A DNA stretch of 50,655 nt from 40-80 sp040394775 (GTDB taxonomy: Bacteria; Bacteroidota; Bacteroidia; Flavobacteriales_D; Crocinitomicaceae). Under the pieces are notes generated by a model. It did not search any database, had not been told where the DNA came from, and saw only the letters and a list, made by a program, of their open reading frames with translations. The position numbers were made by a program, and so were the translations under genes. Position 1 is the first letter of the stretch, and each line of letters opens with the position of its first letter. The stretch lies in the NCBI GenBank assembly GCA_040394775.1, contig JBEBRN010000015.1:1-50655 (forward strand), read 5' to 3'. Of this stretch, positions 42,123-50,616 are shown in pieces.

Positions 42123-42722
42123 CTAAGCAATATCCAACTCTATTCCTTGCTTAACAATAATTTTCTTCATATTGATTAGCGCATAGCGCATACGTCCAAG
42201 AGCAGTGTTAATACTAATATTTTCACTCTCTGCTATTTCTTTAAATGACAAATCCTGAAAGGTTCTCATGTAAACGATGTCTCTTTGCGATTTTGGCAGC
42301 AACTCTATAACTGCCACAATTTGCCCTTCTAACTCTTCTTTGCTAATTCTTTGAACTGTAGTCAGTTCTTCATCTTTCAAGATGCTGAAGATGTTGTAAT
42401 CATCACTTCTTGAAGTACTTTCAGATACAAATTTGTATTTCTTTGCTTTACGAAAATGGTCAATTACCAAGTTATGCGCAATACGCATCGCCCAAGGAAG
42501 AAACTTTCCTTCTTCATTGTAATTGCCGCGTTTCAAGGTGTTAATAATCTTCACAAAAACTTCCTGAAATAAATCATTTGATAACTCATGATCTTTTACC
42601 TTTAAATAGATAAAACGGAAAATTTTTGATTTATGACGAAGAAGTAATACTTCAAACGCCTTATTGTCGCCTTTTTGGTACAACTCTACAAGTTGTTGAT
42701 CATTTAATGATTTCATAGACAT
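42123..42722 (-). CDS. ECF-type RNA polymerase sigma factor (sigma-70 family)
   Basis: A 199-residue alternative sigma factor. Region 2 is readable as KSKIFRFIYLKVKDHELSNDLFQEVFVKI with LPWAMRIAHNLVIDHFRK. Region 4 has LPKSQRDIVYMRTFQDLSFKEIAE and an HTH in SINTALGRMRYALINM. No anti-sigma gene is next to it, unlike many extracytoplasmic factors, so its control is unknown. Translation may start at Met1 or Met3. The promoter is a very good housekeeping one (TTTG, 18 bases, TATATTTG) with a leader of about 90 bases, so the gene is probably transcribed constitutively. Confidence 0.92.
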   Translation of the reverse strand: MSMKSLNDQQLVELYQKGDNKAFEVLLLRHKSKIFRFIYLKVKDHELSNDLFQEVFVKIINTLKRGNYNEEGKFLPWAMRIAHNLVIDHFRKAKKYKFVSESTSRSDDYNIFSILKDEELTTVQRISKEELEGQIVAVIELLPKSQRDIVYMRTFQDLSFKEIAESENISINTALGRMRYALINMKKIIVKQGIELDIA

Positions 42723-42821
42723 AACTTCCTAACTATTAGAAGAAAAATAATGTATTTTATTTTATCCTTGTGTTAAGTAAATGTATGCTATAGGCGCTTT
42801 TTTTAATGTTGTTAATTAATA

Positions 42822-42851
42822 CAAATATAAAGTAAAAATACAATAAACAAA
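42822..42851 (-). promoter_or_regulatory. Promoter of the ECF sigma gene
   Basis: On the minus strand TTTG (42848-42851), 18 bases, then TATATTTG (42822-42829), a near-perfect Bacteroidota promoter. The implied leader is about 93 bases. Confidence 0.7.
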
Positions 42852-42921
42852 AAAATAATGATAAAATGTATCTTTTATTGATTGAATGTTACTTCGTTTA
42901 AATCAGCGAATTATATAATTA

Positions 42922-42946
42922 AAAACCCCATTAAAAATGGGGTTTT
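42922..42946 (-). terminator. Second tandem terminator after groEL
   Basis: Stem AAAACCCCAT/ATGGGGTTTT with a five-base loop, followed in the minus sense by a U-rich run. It lies 52 bases beyond the first groEL terminator and serves as a back-up for this highly expressed operon. Confidence 0.88.
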
Positions 42947-42998
42947 ATATATGTTGTCGTCTTTATCTATCTGAATAAATCAGGAAGTAAAGACGGAA

Positions 42999-43024
42999 AA
43001 ACGGTTGCCTAAAAGCAACCGTTT
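42999..43024 (-). terminator. First terminator after groEL
   Basis: Stem AAACGGTTGC/GCAACCGTTT with a six-base loop and four U after it in the minus sense, 46 bases from the groEL stop. Confidence 0.9.
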
Positions 43025-43069
43025 GTATCTATTTTGTAAAATTACAAAATCCTTTTGAATTAACTGAGG

Positions 43070-44701
43070 TTACATCATTCCACCCATTCCGCCTGGCATA
43101 CCGCCCATTGGCATTGGGTTCTCTTCTGGTTGATCAACGATTAAACATTCTGTCGTCAATAACATAGCTGCGATAGAAGATGCATTTTCAATAGCTACAC
43201 GTGTTACTTTAGTAGGGTCAATCACGCCTGATTTGAATAAATCTTCGAACACTTCTGTTCTTGCATTATAACCAAAAGCACCTTTCCCTTCTTTTACACG
43301 CTGAACGATAACCGCTCCTTCACCTCCTGCATTTGCCACAATTTGACGTAACGGTTCTTCAATTGCTCTTTTCAAAATTGCAATTCCTGTTTCTTCATCT
43401 TCATTGTCACCTTTTAGGCTATCTAAGGCTTCTATCGTACGAATTAACGCTACACCTCCACCAGGAACAACACCTTCTTGAACGGCTGCTCTAGTCGCTG
43501 CTAATGCATCGTCTACTCGGTCTTTCTTTTCTTTCATTTCGACCTCAGTTGGCGCTCCAATATAAAGAACAGCAACACCGCCTGCTAATTTCGCTAAACG
43601 TTCTTGTAATTTCTCTTTATCGTAATCCGATGAAGTACTTTCAATTTGTGCTTTGATTTGAGCTACACGTGCGTTAATTTCTTCTTTCGCACCTGCCCCT
43701 TTCACGATAGTTGTATTGTCTTTGTCAATCTCTACTTTATCTGCTTTTCCAAGCATGTCTAAAGTGGTGTTTTCTAATGTCAATCCTCTTTCTTCAGAAA
43801 TCACTTGGCCACCAGTTAAAATAGCGATATCTTCTAACATTGCTTTTCTTCTATCACCAAAACCGGGTGCTTTGACAGCCGCAATTTTCAACGAACCACG
43901 AAGTCTGTTTACGACTAAAGTAGAAAGTGCTTCTCCGTCGATATCTTCCGCAATGATTAACAACGATTTCCCTGCTTGAACGACTGGTTCCAATACTGGA
44001 AGCAATTCTTTCATGCTAGAGATTTTCTTATCACATAACAAGATAAGCGGATTCTCCATTTCGGTAATCATCTTTTCTGTGTTCGTTACAAAGTAAGGAG
44101 AAAGATATCCTCTATCGAATTGCATTCCTTCTACTGTTTTTACTTCAGTAGTGGTACTTTTCGCTTCTTCTACCGTAATAACACCGTCGTTACCAACGAC
44201 TTTCATTGCTTCTGCGATTAATGACCCAATTGTTTCATCGTTGTTGGCAGAAACAGTCGCAATTTGCTTAATTCTTTCGTTATCAGAACCGACTTCTTGT
44301 GAAACTTCTCTCAACTTAGCGACCACTCTTTCAACCGCTTTATCGATTCCTCTTTTAATATCCATTGGATTAGCACCTGCCACAACATTTTTCAAACCTG
44401 CGTTAATGATAGCTTGCGCTAAAACGGTTGCTGTTGTTGTACCATCTCCAGCGGCATCAGAAGTTCTTGAAGCAACTTCTTTTACCATCTGAGCGCCCAT
44501 ATTCTCGGCCGCGTCAGTTAATTCTATCTCTTTTGCTACTGAAACACCGTCTTTTGTTACGTGAGGTGCACCGAATTTTTTTCCTATAACAACATTTCTA
44601 CCTTTTGGCCCTAAAGTTACTTTTACTGCGTTTGCTAATGCATCCACACCAGTTTTTAATTTTTCGCGGGCTTCTACGTTGAAATAAATATCTTTTGCCA
44701 T
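43070..44701 (-). CDS. groL: Chaperonin GroEL (60 kDa)
   Basis: ATP-driven folding chamber, active with GroES in the cytoplasm. The 543-residue length is normal. Signatures are VTLGPKGRNVVIGKKFGAP near residue 30, AGDGTTTATVLAQAI near 87, and AATRAAVQEGVVPGGGVALI near 400. The Gly-Met-rich C-terminal tail GGMPGGMGGMM is intact. It follows groES by 26 bases on the same strand; two strong terminators end the unit. Confidence 0.98.
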   Translation of the reverse strand: MAKDIYFNVEAREKLKTGVDALANAVKVTLGPKGRNVVIGKKFGAPHVTKDGVSVAKEIELTDAAENMGAQMVKEVASRTSDAAGDGTTTATVLAQAIINAGLKNVVAGANPMDIKRGIDKAVERVVAKLREVSQEVGSDNERIKQIATVSANNDETIGSLIAEAMKVVGNDGVITVEEAKSTTTEVKTVEGMQFDRGYLSPYFVTNTEKMITEMENPLILLCDKKISSMKELLPVLEPVVQAGKSLLIIAEDIDGEALSTLVVNRLRGSLKIAAVKAPGFGDRRKAMLEDIAILTGGQVISEERGLTLENTTLDMLGKADKVEIDKDNTTIVKGAGAKEEINARVAQIKAQIESTSSDYDKEKLQERLAKLAGGVAVLYIGAPTEVEMKEKKDRVDDALAATRAAVQEGVVPGGGVALIRTIEALDSLKGDNEDEETGIAILKRAIEEPLRQIVANAGGEGAVIVQRVKEGKGAFGYNARTEVFEDLFKSGVIDPTKVTRVAIENASSIAAMLLTTECLIVDQPEENPMPMGGMPGGMGGMM

Positions 44702-44727
44702 GATTTAAATTTTAATTTTTAATGTGA

Positions 44728-45006
44728 TTAACCAATAATTCCGTAAATATCCGATTCTTTCATAATCAAATACTTTTTTCCGTCAAGTGTGATTTCGGTA
44801 CCTGAATATTGACCATAAATAACTTGATCACCTACCTTCACTGTTAAATCTTCGTCTTTTTTACCATTACCAACAGCTACAATCGTACCTTGTAAAGGTT
44901 TTTCTTTCGCTGTGTCAGGAATAATAATTCCACTCTTTGTTTTTTCTTCTGCCGGAGCTGTTTCTACTAAAACGCGATCCGCTAAGGGTTTAAATAAAAT
45001 TGCCAT
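44728..45006 (-). CDS. groS: Co-chaperonin GroES (10 kDa)
   Basis: The lid of the GroEL chamber, 92 residues, normal length. Visible motifs are LADRVLVETAPAEEKTKSGI at the N-terminus, the mobile loop around residues 16-32, GQYSGTEI and LIMKESDIYGII at the end. The upstream 240 bases hold a perfect TGACA-TTC-TGTCA palindrome (45086-45098, plus strand) and no CIRCE element. Heat-shock control is therefore probably of another type. Confidence 0.97.
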   Translation of the reverse strand: MAILFKPLADRVLVETAPAEEKTKSGIIIPDTAKEKPLQGTIVAVGNGKKDEDLTVKVGDQVIYGQYSGTEITLDGKKYLIMKESDIYGIIG

Positions 45007-45085
45007 ATTGTAATGTAATTAAAATTGATTTTTACAGTTCATTTTAGACGAAAAGTATGCCAATGAAAAAATTGTTCTAAAGGAG

Positions 45086-45098
45086 TGACATTCTGTCA
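45086..45098 (-). promoter_or_regulatory. Palindrome upstream of groES
   Basis: TGACA-TTC-TGTCA, perfect five-base arms with three-base spacing, 80 bases before the groES start. A near -7 box (TACTTTTC on the minus strand) lies between it and the gene, so the palindrome is placed just upstream of the -33 position. It is a candidate heat-shock operator or activator site. Confidence 0.5.
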
Positions 45099-45198
45099 AG
45101 AAACACGCTATAATGATTAGCAAACTGACATAAATACTGATTCATAGCGTTTGTCTCACGCTTATCAATTATACTTGAAAATTTTGCTATACAACACA

Positions 45199-45229
45199 AA
45201 AAGCCTAACGTTTTTGACGTTAGGCTTTT
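45199..45229 (-). terminator. Terminator of the miaB-to-secG operon
   Basis: Perfect 13-bp stem AAAAGCCTAACGT/ACGTTAGGCTTTT with a five-base loop, 20 bases after secG. It separates that operon from groES-groEL. Confidence 0.9.
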
Positions 45230-45248
45230 ATAATGAGGTATGAGATTC

Positions 45249-45557
45249 TTATTGTTGTTCGCCAGTTGGTAATTCGCCAGCAGGTAATTCTGTTTGTCCT
45301 GGTTGTTGATCAGGCTGTTGAATTTTTTGTGTCTTAGGTGTCAAATACACAGTTAAAACAACACTTAAAACTGCTATAAAACCAGCTAATCCCCAAGTTG
45401 CTTTATCCACAAAATCATTTGTTTTTTCAACACCACCCATTTGTGTTGCTGCACCGAAGTCAGAAGATAAACCTCCACCTTTAGGGTTTTGTGCGAATAT
45501 TAAAATAACTAGTAAAGCACTAGCCAAAATAATTAAAAGGGAAATAAGTGTACTCAT
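45249..45557 (-). CDS. secG: Preprotein translocase subunit SecG
   Basis: Small inner-membrane subunit of the SecYEG translocon. In 102 residues there are two hydrophobic helices (about 3-22 and 54-72). The connecting loop carries the conserved FAQNPKGGGLSSDFGAATQMGG. A Pro/Gln/Glu-rich tail (from about 80) is an extension seen in this phylum. It starts four bases after the TPR-like gene and ends the operon. Confidence 0.94.
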   Translation of the reverse strand: MSTLISLLIILASALLVILIFAQNPKGGGLSSDFGAATQMGGVEKTNDFVDKATWGLAGFIAVLSVVLTVYLTPKTQKIQQPDQQPGQTELPAGELPTGEQQ

Positions 45558-45561
45558 GTTT

Positions 45562-46647
45562 TTATTTTAAATTTTGTAATCGAATTTTTAGTTCTTCTAT
45601 TTTTTCTGCAAATATCATTCTTTTTTCGGGAATTGTCAAACTTAATTGTTCATAAGCTTTAATTGCTAGTGGAAAATTACCTTGAATAACGTATATACTT
45701 GCCAAGGTCTCACTGTATAAAAGACTTGAGTCATCCACGCTTTCTTGCGCTTTTTTAGGTGCTGAAAAAAATTCTTTCTTCGGTCGAGAAATAGTTGGTT
45801 TTTTTTCTATAAAGCGGTCAATTAATGCTCCTTTTTTATCTTCTGCCTGTTTTTCGGATTCATTCTTGGCTATCGTATCCTCTTCGTTTGAAATGGAAGA
45901 CGCTATTTTACCCTTTGTCAACCAACCGGAAAAAGTATGTAAACTAGTTTCAATATCGTCATTATTTGTCGACGTTTCTATTTCATTAGTTGAAATTTCT
46001 TCGGCAAGTTCTTCTTCGTCTTCAACTAGTTCGAGTTCTTCTTTTTCTTTGGCTACTGACTCACTTTTTAAGATATGTGAAAAAGCAGTATCTATAGCAT
46101 TCGACAAAATGGAACGCTCTAATGTGTCCATAGCATCTTCTTGCGCTATTTCTGGTTCCACCTCATCGATAGTTACTGATTCATTTGTTTCTTCGGTAAT
46201 ATTGATTTCAGCGACAGGAGCTACTTCGTCATTTGTAGGTATTTCTTCAACAGGTTCAATGACCGTTTCCTCTTTCACTTCAACAAAAGGTTCTTCTGCT
46301 GTGTCCAATTCAAGAATGACCACTTCATGTTCTTCTTGCTGAACGTCACTAATTTCTGGAGTAGTTATTTTTTCCGTTATCTCCTGAGAATTGATTGTAG
46401 AAAGCTCTTCTTTCGCGTGAATAATTTCGTAAAGCTTCACTCGGTCTGTAACTCTATAAGCGTATTTATTTAATTCTGTATCAAATGCTAAATTCTTTGT
46501 CTCGGCAAGTGCTTTTAAGTAAAATATCGTAAAAACTTGAGCATACGGATAACTATCAGCAAGAAATTTTAATTCACTTACTTCTAAAGAGGTAACTCCT
46601 TTTTTATGTGTAATTATATTTGCTATTGCGACGCTATCCATTACCAA
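45562..46647 (-). CDS. Acidic protein with C-terminal TPR-like segment
   Basis: A 361-residue probably cytoplasmic protein without signal peptide. The N-terminal 80 residues are helical and look conserved (LEVSELKFLADSYPYAQVFTIFYLKAL). The middle (about 85-230) is very acidic, Glu/Val/Ile-rich and likely disordered. The C-terminus holds one TPR-like pair (SETLASIYVIQGNFPLAIKAYEQL, then a final helix). The start may be Met1 or Met3. From memory a gene of this type often sits between lptE and secG in Bacteroidota, which suggests a link to the envelope or secretion, but its function is unknown. Confidence 0.75.
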   Translation of the reverse strand: MVMDSVAIANIITHKKGVTSLEVSELKFLADSYPYAQVFTIFYLKALAETKNLAFDTELNKYAYRVTDRVKLYEIIHAKEELSTINSQEITEKITTPEISDVQQEEHEVVILELDTAEEPFVEVKEETVIEPVEEIPTNDEVAPVAEINITEETNESVTIDEVEPEIAQEDAMDTLERSILSNAIDTAFSHILKSESVAKEKEELELVEDEEELAEEISTNEIETSTNNDDIETSLHTFSGWLTKGKIASSISNEEDTIAKNESEKQAEDKKGALIDRFIEKKPTISRPKKEFFSAPKKAQESVDDSSLLYSETLASIYVIQGNFPLAIKAYEQLSLTIPEKRMIFAEKIEELKIRLQNLK

Positions 46648-47171
46648 TTCGACATTAATTTATTAATTACATCTTGTACAATCTGCTTATTTATTTCTTC
46701 CAGTAAACTTGACTCTACAGAGGAAAGATCTTGATCAGCTGGAAAATCGGCAAATCTAGAAACAGTCATATCCATATCATTATCAGCAATCTCCCCTTCT
46801 TTCGGTGGAACGTTGATAAAGATAGAAAATTTAACCGAAACTGTTAATCTACTTTTTGCTGTTACTTCTCCTTGTTGAATGGCTGCTGGTGTCACATTGT
46901 AGCCAACTACTACTCCTTCAATAACTATTTGTGAAGAATCTTTATTTCCTTCTAACTTTAAACGTGTATTGTTCTGAATTCCATCTTTTAAATCTTCGGT
47001 CAACAAAGCAGGATAACTTAATGTCGCATTCGGTGCTTCATTTTCTATCGTGACAACAGAAAACTTCTTCCACCGTTCATCCATGGAACCCTTATCTTTA
47101 AACGAGACACTCGTTGGCCAACAAGAAGTCAAAATAATGGAAAGTGTAAAAAGAAGGAAATATCTCATCAA
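46641..47171 (-). CDS. lptE: LptE family outer-membrane LPS-assembly lipoprotein
   Basis: Plug lipoprotein of the LptD channel that inserts LPS in the outer leaflet. The 176-residue protein has a lipoprotein signal with LTSC (Cys17). The Bacteroidota LptE pattern follows: a strand (FSVVTIENEAPNA), LSYPALLTEDLKDGIQNNTRL, a second strand pair, and a long C-terminal helix ending VQDVINKLMSNW. It overlaps both neighbours by a few bases (TPR-like gene and sigma-54 activator), indicating a tight operon. Its partner in LPS export, lptC, is at 8.4 kb. Confidence 0.87.
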   Translation of the reverse strand: MMRYFLLFTLSIILTSCWPTSVSFKDKGSMDERWKKFSVVTIENEAPNATLSYPALLTEDLKDGIQNNTRLKLEGNKDSSQIVIEGVVVGYNVTPAAIQQGEVTAKSRLTVSVKFSIFINVPPKEGEIADNDMDMTVSRFADFPADQDLSSVESSLLEEINKQIVQDVINKLMSNW

Positions 47172-48433
47172 ATGTTCAGGTTATATTCTTTAATCTTTCG
47201 ATACAATGTTCGCTCTGAGATCCCTAAGTCTGAAGCGGCATTTTTTCGTTTCCCTCGGTGTTTATCCAAAGCTTTTAAAATCATCTTCTTTTCAACGTCT
47301 TCCAATGACAAATTATCTTCTACTTCTTCGTGTGTTTCATAATAAGGCTCTATCACTTCGTCATACGTTTCGACATCATCCACTCGGTCTTCTTTTATAG
47401 GAGTAGCAATGGAGGACGTTGTTAATAAGTGTTGAGACTCTCTTTTAGTTTCCGAATACATCTTATTTACCAATGCTGATTGATCGTCAGTTAAATTCAA
47501 ATCTAATCCACCTTGCGTAATGAGTTCCGACACTAATTTTTTCAATTCGTTCAAATCACTTTTCATTTCAAAAAGAAACTTGTACATGATTTCTCTTTCA
47601 GAAAATGAATCTTCTGCTGATTTTTGTTTGACCACTTTTGGTAATACTTCTTGCGAAACATCCAAATAAGTCGATAAGATAGAAGCGTTGATTTCACGTT
47701 CTTTTTCAATCACCGAAAGCTGTTCCACTAAATTCTTTAACTGACGAATATTTCCAGGCCACGTATATTTTTGAAGATAATGAACGCCATCTTCAGTTAA
47801 TTTAATAGTGGGCATTTTATATTTATCGGCGAAATCACTGGCAAATTTTCGAAATAACAAATGAATATCGTCTTTTCGCTCTCTTAAAGCAGGCAAATGA
47901 ATCGGAACAGTACTCAAACGATACAATAAATCCTCACGGAATTTACCCGATTGAACCGCTTGTTGCATATTTTCATTCGTCGCTGCAATAACACGAACAT
48001 TGGTTTTTATCATTTTAGAAGAACCTACTTTAATAAATTCGCCTGTTTCCAAGACACGTAATAAACGTACTTGTGTTTGCATCGGAAGTTCTGCTACCTC
48101 ATCTAAGAAAATCGTTCCACCATCTGCTACTTGAAAATAACCGTCACGACTTCCTGTTGCACCCGTGAATGAACCTTTTTCGTGTCCAAATAATTCAGAA
48201 TCGATGGTTCCTTCAGGAATAGCACCACAGTTCACCGCAATATAAGCGCCGTGTTTTCTAGCACTCATTTGATGGATAACCTGCGGAATAATTTCTTTTC
48301 CCGTTCCACTTTCGCCCATCACTAAAACCGAGATATCCGTTGGAGCGACTTGAGCCGCCACTTCCAATGCTCTGTTTAACAAAGGTGAATTTCCTATAAT
48401 TCCGAATCGCTGTTTGATTAGTTGGCTATCCAT
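47168..48433 (-). CDS. Sigma-54-dependent transcriptional activator without receiver domain
   Basis: A 421-residue AAA+ activator. Walker A is GESGTGKE (40-47), the sigma-54 contact loop reads GSFTGA (87-92; consensus GAFTGA), Walker B is GGTIFLDEVAEL with Asp111-Glu112, and VRLLRVLETGEF follows. The C-terminal Fis-type helix-turn-helix is KAL-x-K-HRGKRKNAASDLGISERTLYRKI. It begins almost directly with the AAA+ domain, so there is no phosphorylation or sensor domain. Control must come from expression level, a partner protein, or the acidic linker (about 270-370). It lies between miaB and lptE in the operon. Confidence 0.92.
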   Translation of the reverse strand: MDSQLIKQRFGIIGNSPLLNRALEVAAQVAPTDISVLVMGESGTGKEIIPQVIHQMSARKHGAYIAVNCGAIPEGTIDSELFGHEKGSFTGATGSRDGYFQVADGGTIFLDEVAELPMQTQVRLLRVLETGEFIKVGSSKMIKTNVRVIAATNENMQQAVQSGKFREDLLYRLSTVPIHLPALRERKDDIHLLFRKFASDFADKYKMPTIKLTEDGVHYLQKYTWPGNIRQLKNLVEQLSVIEKEREINASILSTYLDVSQEVLPKVVKQKSAEDSFSEREIMYKFLFEMKSDLNELKKLVSELITQGGLDLNLTDDQSALVNKMYSETKRESQHLLTTSSIATPIKEDRVDDVETYDEVIEPYYETHEEVEDNLSLEDVEKKMILKALDKHRGKRKNAASDLGISERTLYRKIKEYNLNI

Positions 48434-48436
48434 ATT

Positions 48437-49888
48437 TTATTTTTGAGCAATTTTTCCAAATAATGTTGCCGAAGAGCAATTTTCAATTTTCACATAGACG
48501 TAATCTCCTGGTTTAATTCCTGCTTCTTTTGGGAAAATAACTTTGGTGCTATATGTATTTCGTCCCACTAAATCGTCTTCGGAGCGCTTTGAGTTTCCTT
48601 CAACTAAAACTTCTTGTACTTGTCCCACTTGACGTTTATTGGCTTTTAAACTCAGTTCTTGCTGTAAATTAATGATTTCTGTTATTCGTCTACTCTTCAC
48701 TTCTTTTGGAACATCGTCTTCGTATTTACGTTCCGCTAATGTTTTAGGTCGCTCCGAATATTCAAACATATACGCAAATTCATATCCTACTTCTCGCATC
48801 AACGAAATCGTTTCTTGGTGTTGTTCTTCTGTTTCACCACAAAAACCAATAATTAAATCGGTAGAAATCGAAACGTCTTTCACGATTCGTCGAATGGCTT
48901 TGATACGCTCCAAATACCATTCACGTGTGTAGCCGCGATTCATTTTTTCTAGAATCTCCGTACTTCCCGATTGAACCGGTAAATGGATATATTTACAAAT
49001 ATTGTCATACTTCGCCATCACCTCCAAGAACTCATCCGCCATATCTTTTGGATGAGAGGTAGAAAAGCGAACACGTAACAAAGGATTCACTTGAGCAACG
49101 GCTTCCATCAATTGCGCAAAATTCATCGTTTCTTTAGATGGATCTTTCACGTCGCCTTTGCTATTCATATTCCATCGGTAGCTATCGACATTTTGTCCTA
49201 AAAGCGTTACTTCGCGGTAGCCTTTATCAAATATCTCTTGACACTCACGTAAAATAGATTGTGGATCTCTCGAACGTTCTCTTCCTCTAGTAAATGGAAC
49301 AACGCAGAAAGAACACATATTATCACAACCACGTGTTATGCTAACGAAAGCGTTAACACCACCTTTATCTAAACGAATTGGACTGATATCGGCGTAGGTT
49401 TCTTCTCTTGAAAGAAGTACGTTCACTGCCTTTTGACCTGTGCCCACTTCTTCGACCATCGATGGTAAACTTCTATACGCATCGGGGCCAGCAATAAGAT
49501 CGACTAATTTTTCTTCTTCTAATAAACTTATTTTGATACGTTCCGCCATACAACCCAATAAGCCAACGACTAACTCTGGTTTCTCGCGTTTTTTAATACC
49601 GAAATTTGCCAATCTATTTCGAACACGTGTTTCGGCATTATCTCTAATCGCGCAGGTGTTCATGAAAATCACATCTGCTTCATCAATATCTTCTGTTGTT
49701 ACATAACCACTTTTTCCCATGATAGAAGCAACGACTTCGCTATCCGCAAAATTCATCGCACAACCATAACTCTCAATGTAGAGTTTCTTCGTTGGGTTGT
49801 CCACTGGAATAGCTAATTTCAACGCCGTTCCTTGAATAGACTCATCATGAGATTTAACCTTAAGTACATTTATATCGTTTGAATCCAT
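48437..49888 (-). CDS. miaB: tRNA-2-methylthio-N6-dimethylallyladenosine synthase MiaB
   Basis: Radical-SAM methylthiotransferase acting on i6A37 of tRNAs reading UNN codons. Three domains are visible in 483 residues. The N-terminal UPF0004 domain has its cluster cysteines in YGCAMNFADSE, NTCAIRDNA and GLLGCMAERI. The radical-SAM core has CDNMCSFCVVPFTRGRERSR (CxxxCxxC). The C-terminal TRAM domain starts near residue 410. First gene of the long minus-strand operon, with a -7 box just upstream. Confidence 0.96.
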   Translation of the reverse strand: MDSNDINVLKVKSHDESIQGTALKLAIPVDNPTKKLYIESYGCAMNFADSEVVASIMGKSGYVTTEDIDEADVIFMNTCAIRDNAETRVRNRLANFGIKKREKPELVVGLLGCMAERIKISLLEEEKLVDLIAGPDAYRSLPSMVEEVGTGQKAVNVLLSREETYADISPIRLDKGGVNAFVSITRGCDNMCSFCVVPFTRGRERSRDPQSILRECQEIFDKGYREVTLLGQNVDSYRWNMNSKGDVKDPSKETMNFAQLMEAVAQVNPLLRVRFSTSHPKDMADEFLEVMAKYDNICKYIHLPVQSGSTEILEKMNRGYTREWYLERIKAIRRIVKDVSISTDLIIGFCGETEEQHQETISLMREVGYEFAYMFEYSERPKTLAERKYEDDVPKEVKSRRITEIINLQQELSLKANKRQVGQVQEVLVEGNSKRSEDDLVGRNTYSTKVIFPKEAGIKPGDYVYVKIENCSSATLFGKIAQK

Positions 49889-49907
49889 TTTTATTTTTAA
49901 AGAATTA

Positions 49908-49915
49908 CAAATTTA
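49908..49915 (-). promoter_or_regulatory. -7 box for the miaB operon
   Basis: TAAATTTG on the minus strand, exact TAnnTTTG, 19 bases before the miaB start. A TTTG lies 16 bases further upstream, slightly closer than usual. The rest of the gap to 50202 is AT-rich DNA in which I see nothing beyond chance short frames. Confidence 0.5.
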
Positions 49916-50202
49916 CAAAATATATGGATGTCAAAATGTCAGTTGGGAGAAATTTGGGGAAATTTTAGTTTAAATTTTGTGTAGAAAAATACTAAAATAA
50001 TGGCTATTCTTTTTAGAGACTCTTAAATTAATAAACCTAATTTCTTAAATTTATCAATTATCAAATAACTGCTACTTTTACCCAATTTTTAATTATAAAA
50101 TGAAAGTACTTCGTATACTCCTTAAAAGATCATATGAAAAAATTAACTTATTTTTCTTTGATAATAAAATATTTTTTTTAAACTTACTTAAAATTATGGA
50201 TT

Positions 50203-50616
50203 ATGAAAAGAGCAGGTAATATTTTTTTTATTTTGATAAGTTTATTTTTTCAAAATAATGCATTCTCTCAAGATAGCAGAGTTTCAGAAGCAATTAAAAA
50301 TGCAGATTACATATTTAAAGGCAAAGTATTAGAAATTCATCCTATTAAAAAATTAGATGGTAAAGATTATATATCTTATAAAATTGTTGTTGAAGAAAAA
50401 TATAAAAGTGATAAAAAGTTGGATAGCCAAGATACGGTTGAATTAGTGACAACTCTACCTTTTGGTTGGTACATTATGAATGACGGTGTAGGGAAACAAG
50501 AGATATCTGTGTACGATATATATTATCCAGAAAATAAAGGGATGGGCATCAGTATCGGTATTGGAGGCATCTTCTTTGCTCAAAATAATAATACTTCATT
50601 ATCAATAGCGTCCTAA
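50203..50616 (+). CDS. Small secreted protein of unknown function
   Basis: A 137-residue exported protein with signal peptide MKRAGNIFFILISLFFQNNA (cleaved before FSQ or after SQ). The mature part begins DSRVSEAIKNADYIFKGKVL, a pattern I associate with the front of longer beta-rich surface proteins. It contains the strand-like YISYKIVVEEKYK. It ends abruptly after GIFFAQNNNTSLSIAS, close to the right edge and without a sorting domain. It may be complete or a truncated form of a longer gene; the window is too short to decide. Confidence 0.6.
   Translation: MKRAGNIFFILISLFFQNNAFSQDSRVSEAIKNADYIFKGKVLEIHPIKKLDGKDYISYKIVVEEKYKSDKKLDSQDTVELVTTLPFGWYIMNDGVGKQEISVYDIYYPENKGMGISIGIGGIFFAQNNNTSLSIAS

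Noticed and set aside
42922..43024. Small RNA gene between two hairpins after groEL
   Set aside because: Both hairpins are terminator-like in the groEL direction and no promoter box lies between them; tandem terminators are the simpler reading.
45866..46342. 158-codon serine-rich plus-strand frame opposite the acidic TPR-like gene
   Set aside because: Mirror of the Glu-rich segment on the other strand; no signal, no start context.
50101..50220. Short plus-strand frame (about 39 codons) before the last gene
   Set aside because: AT-rich, overlaps the start of the secreted protein in another frame, with no recognisable feature.
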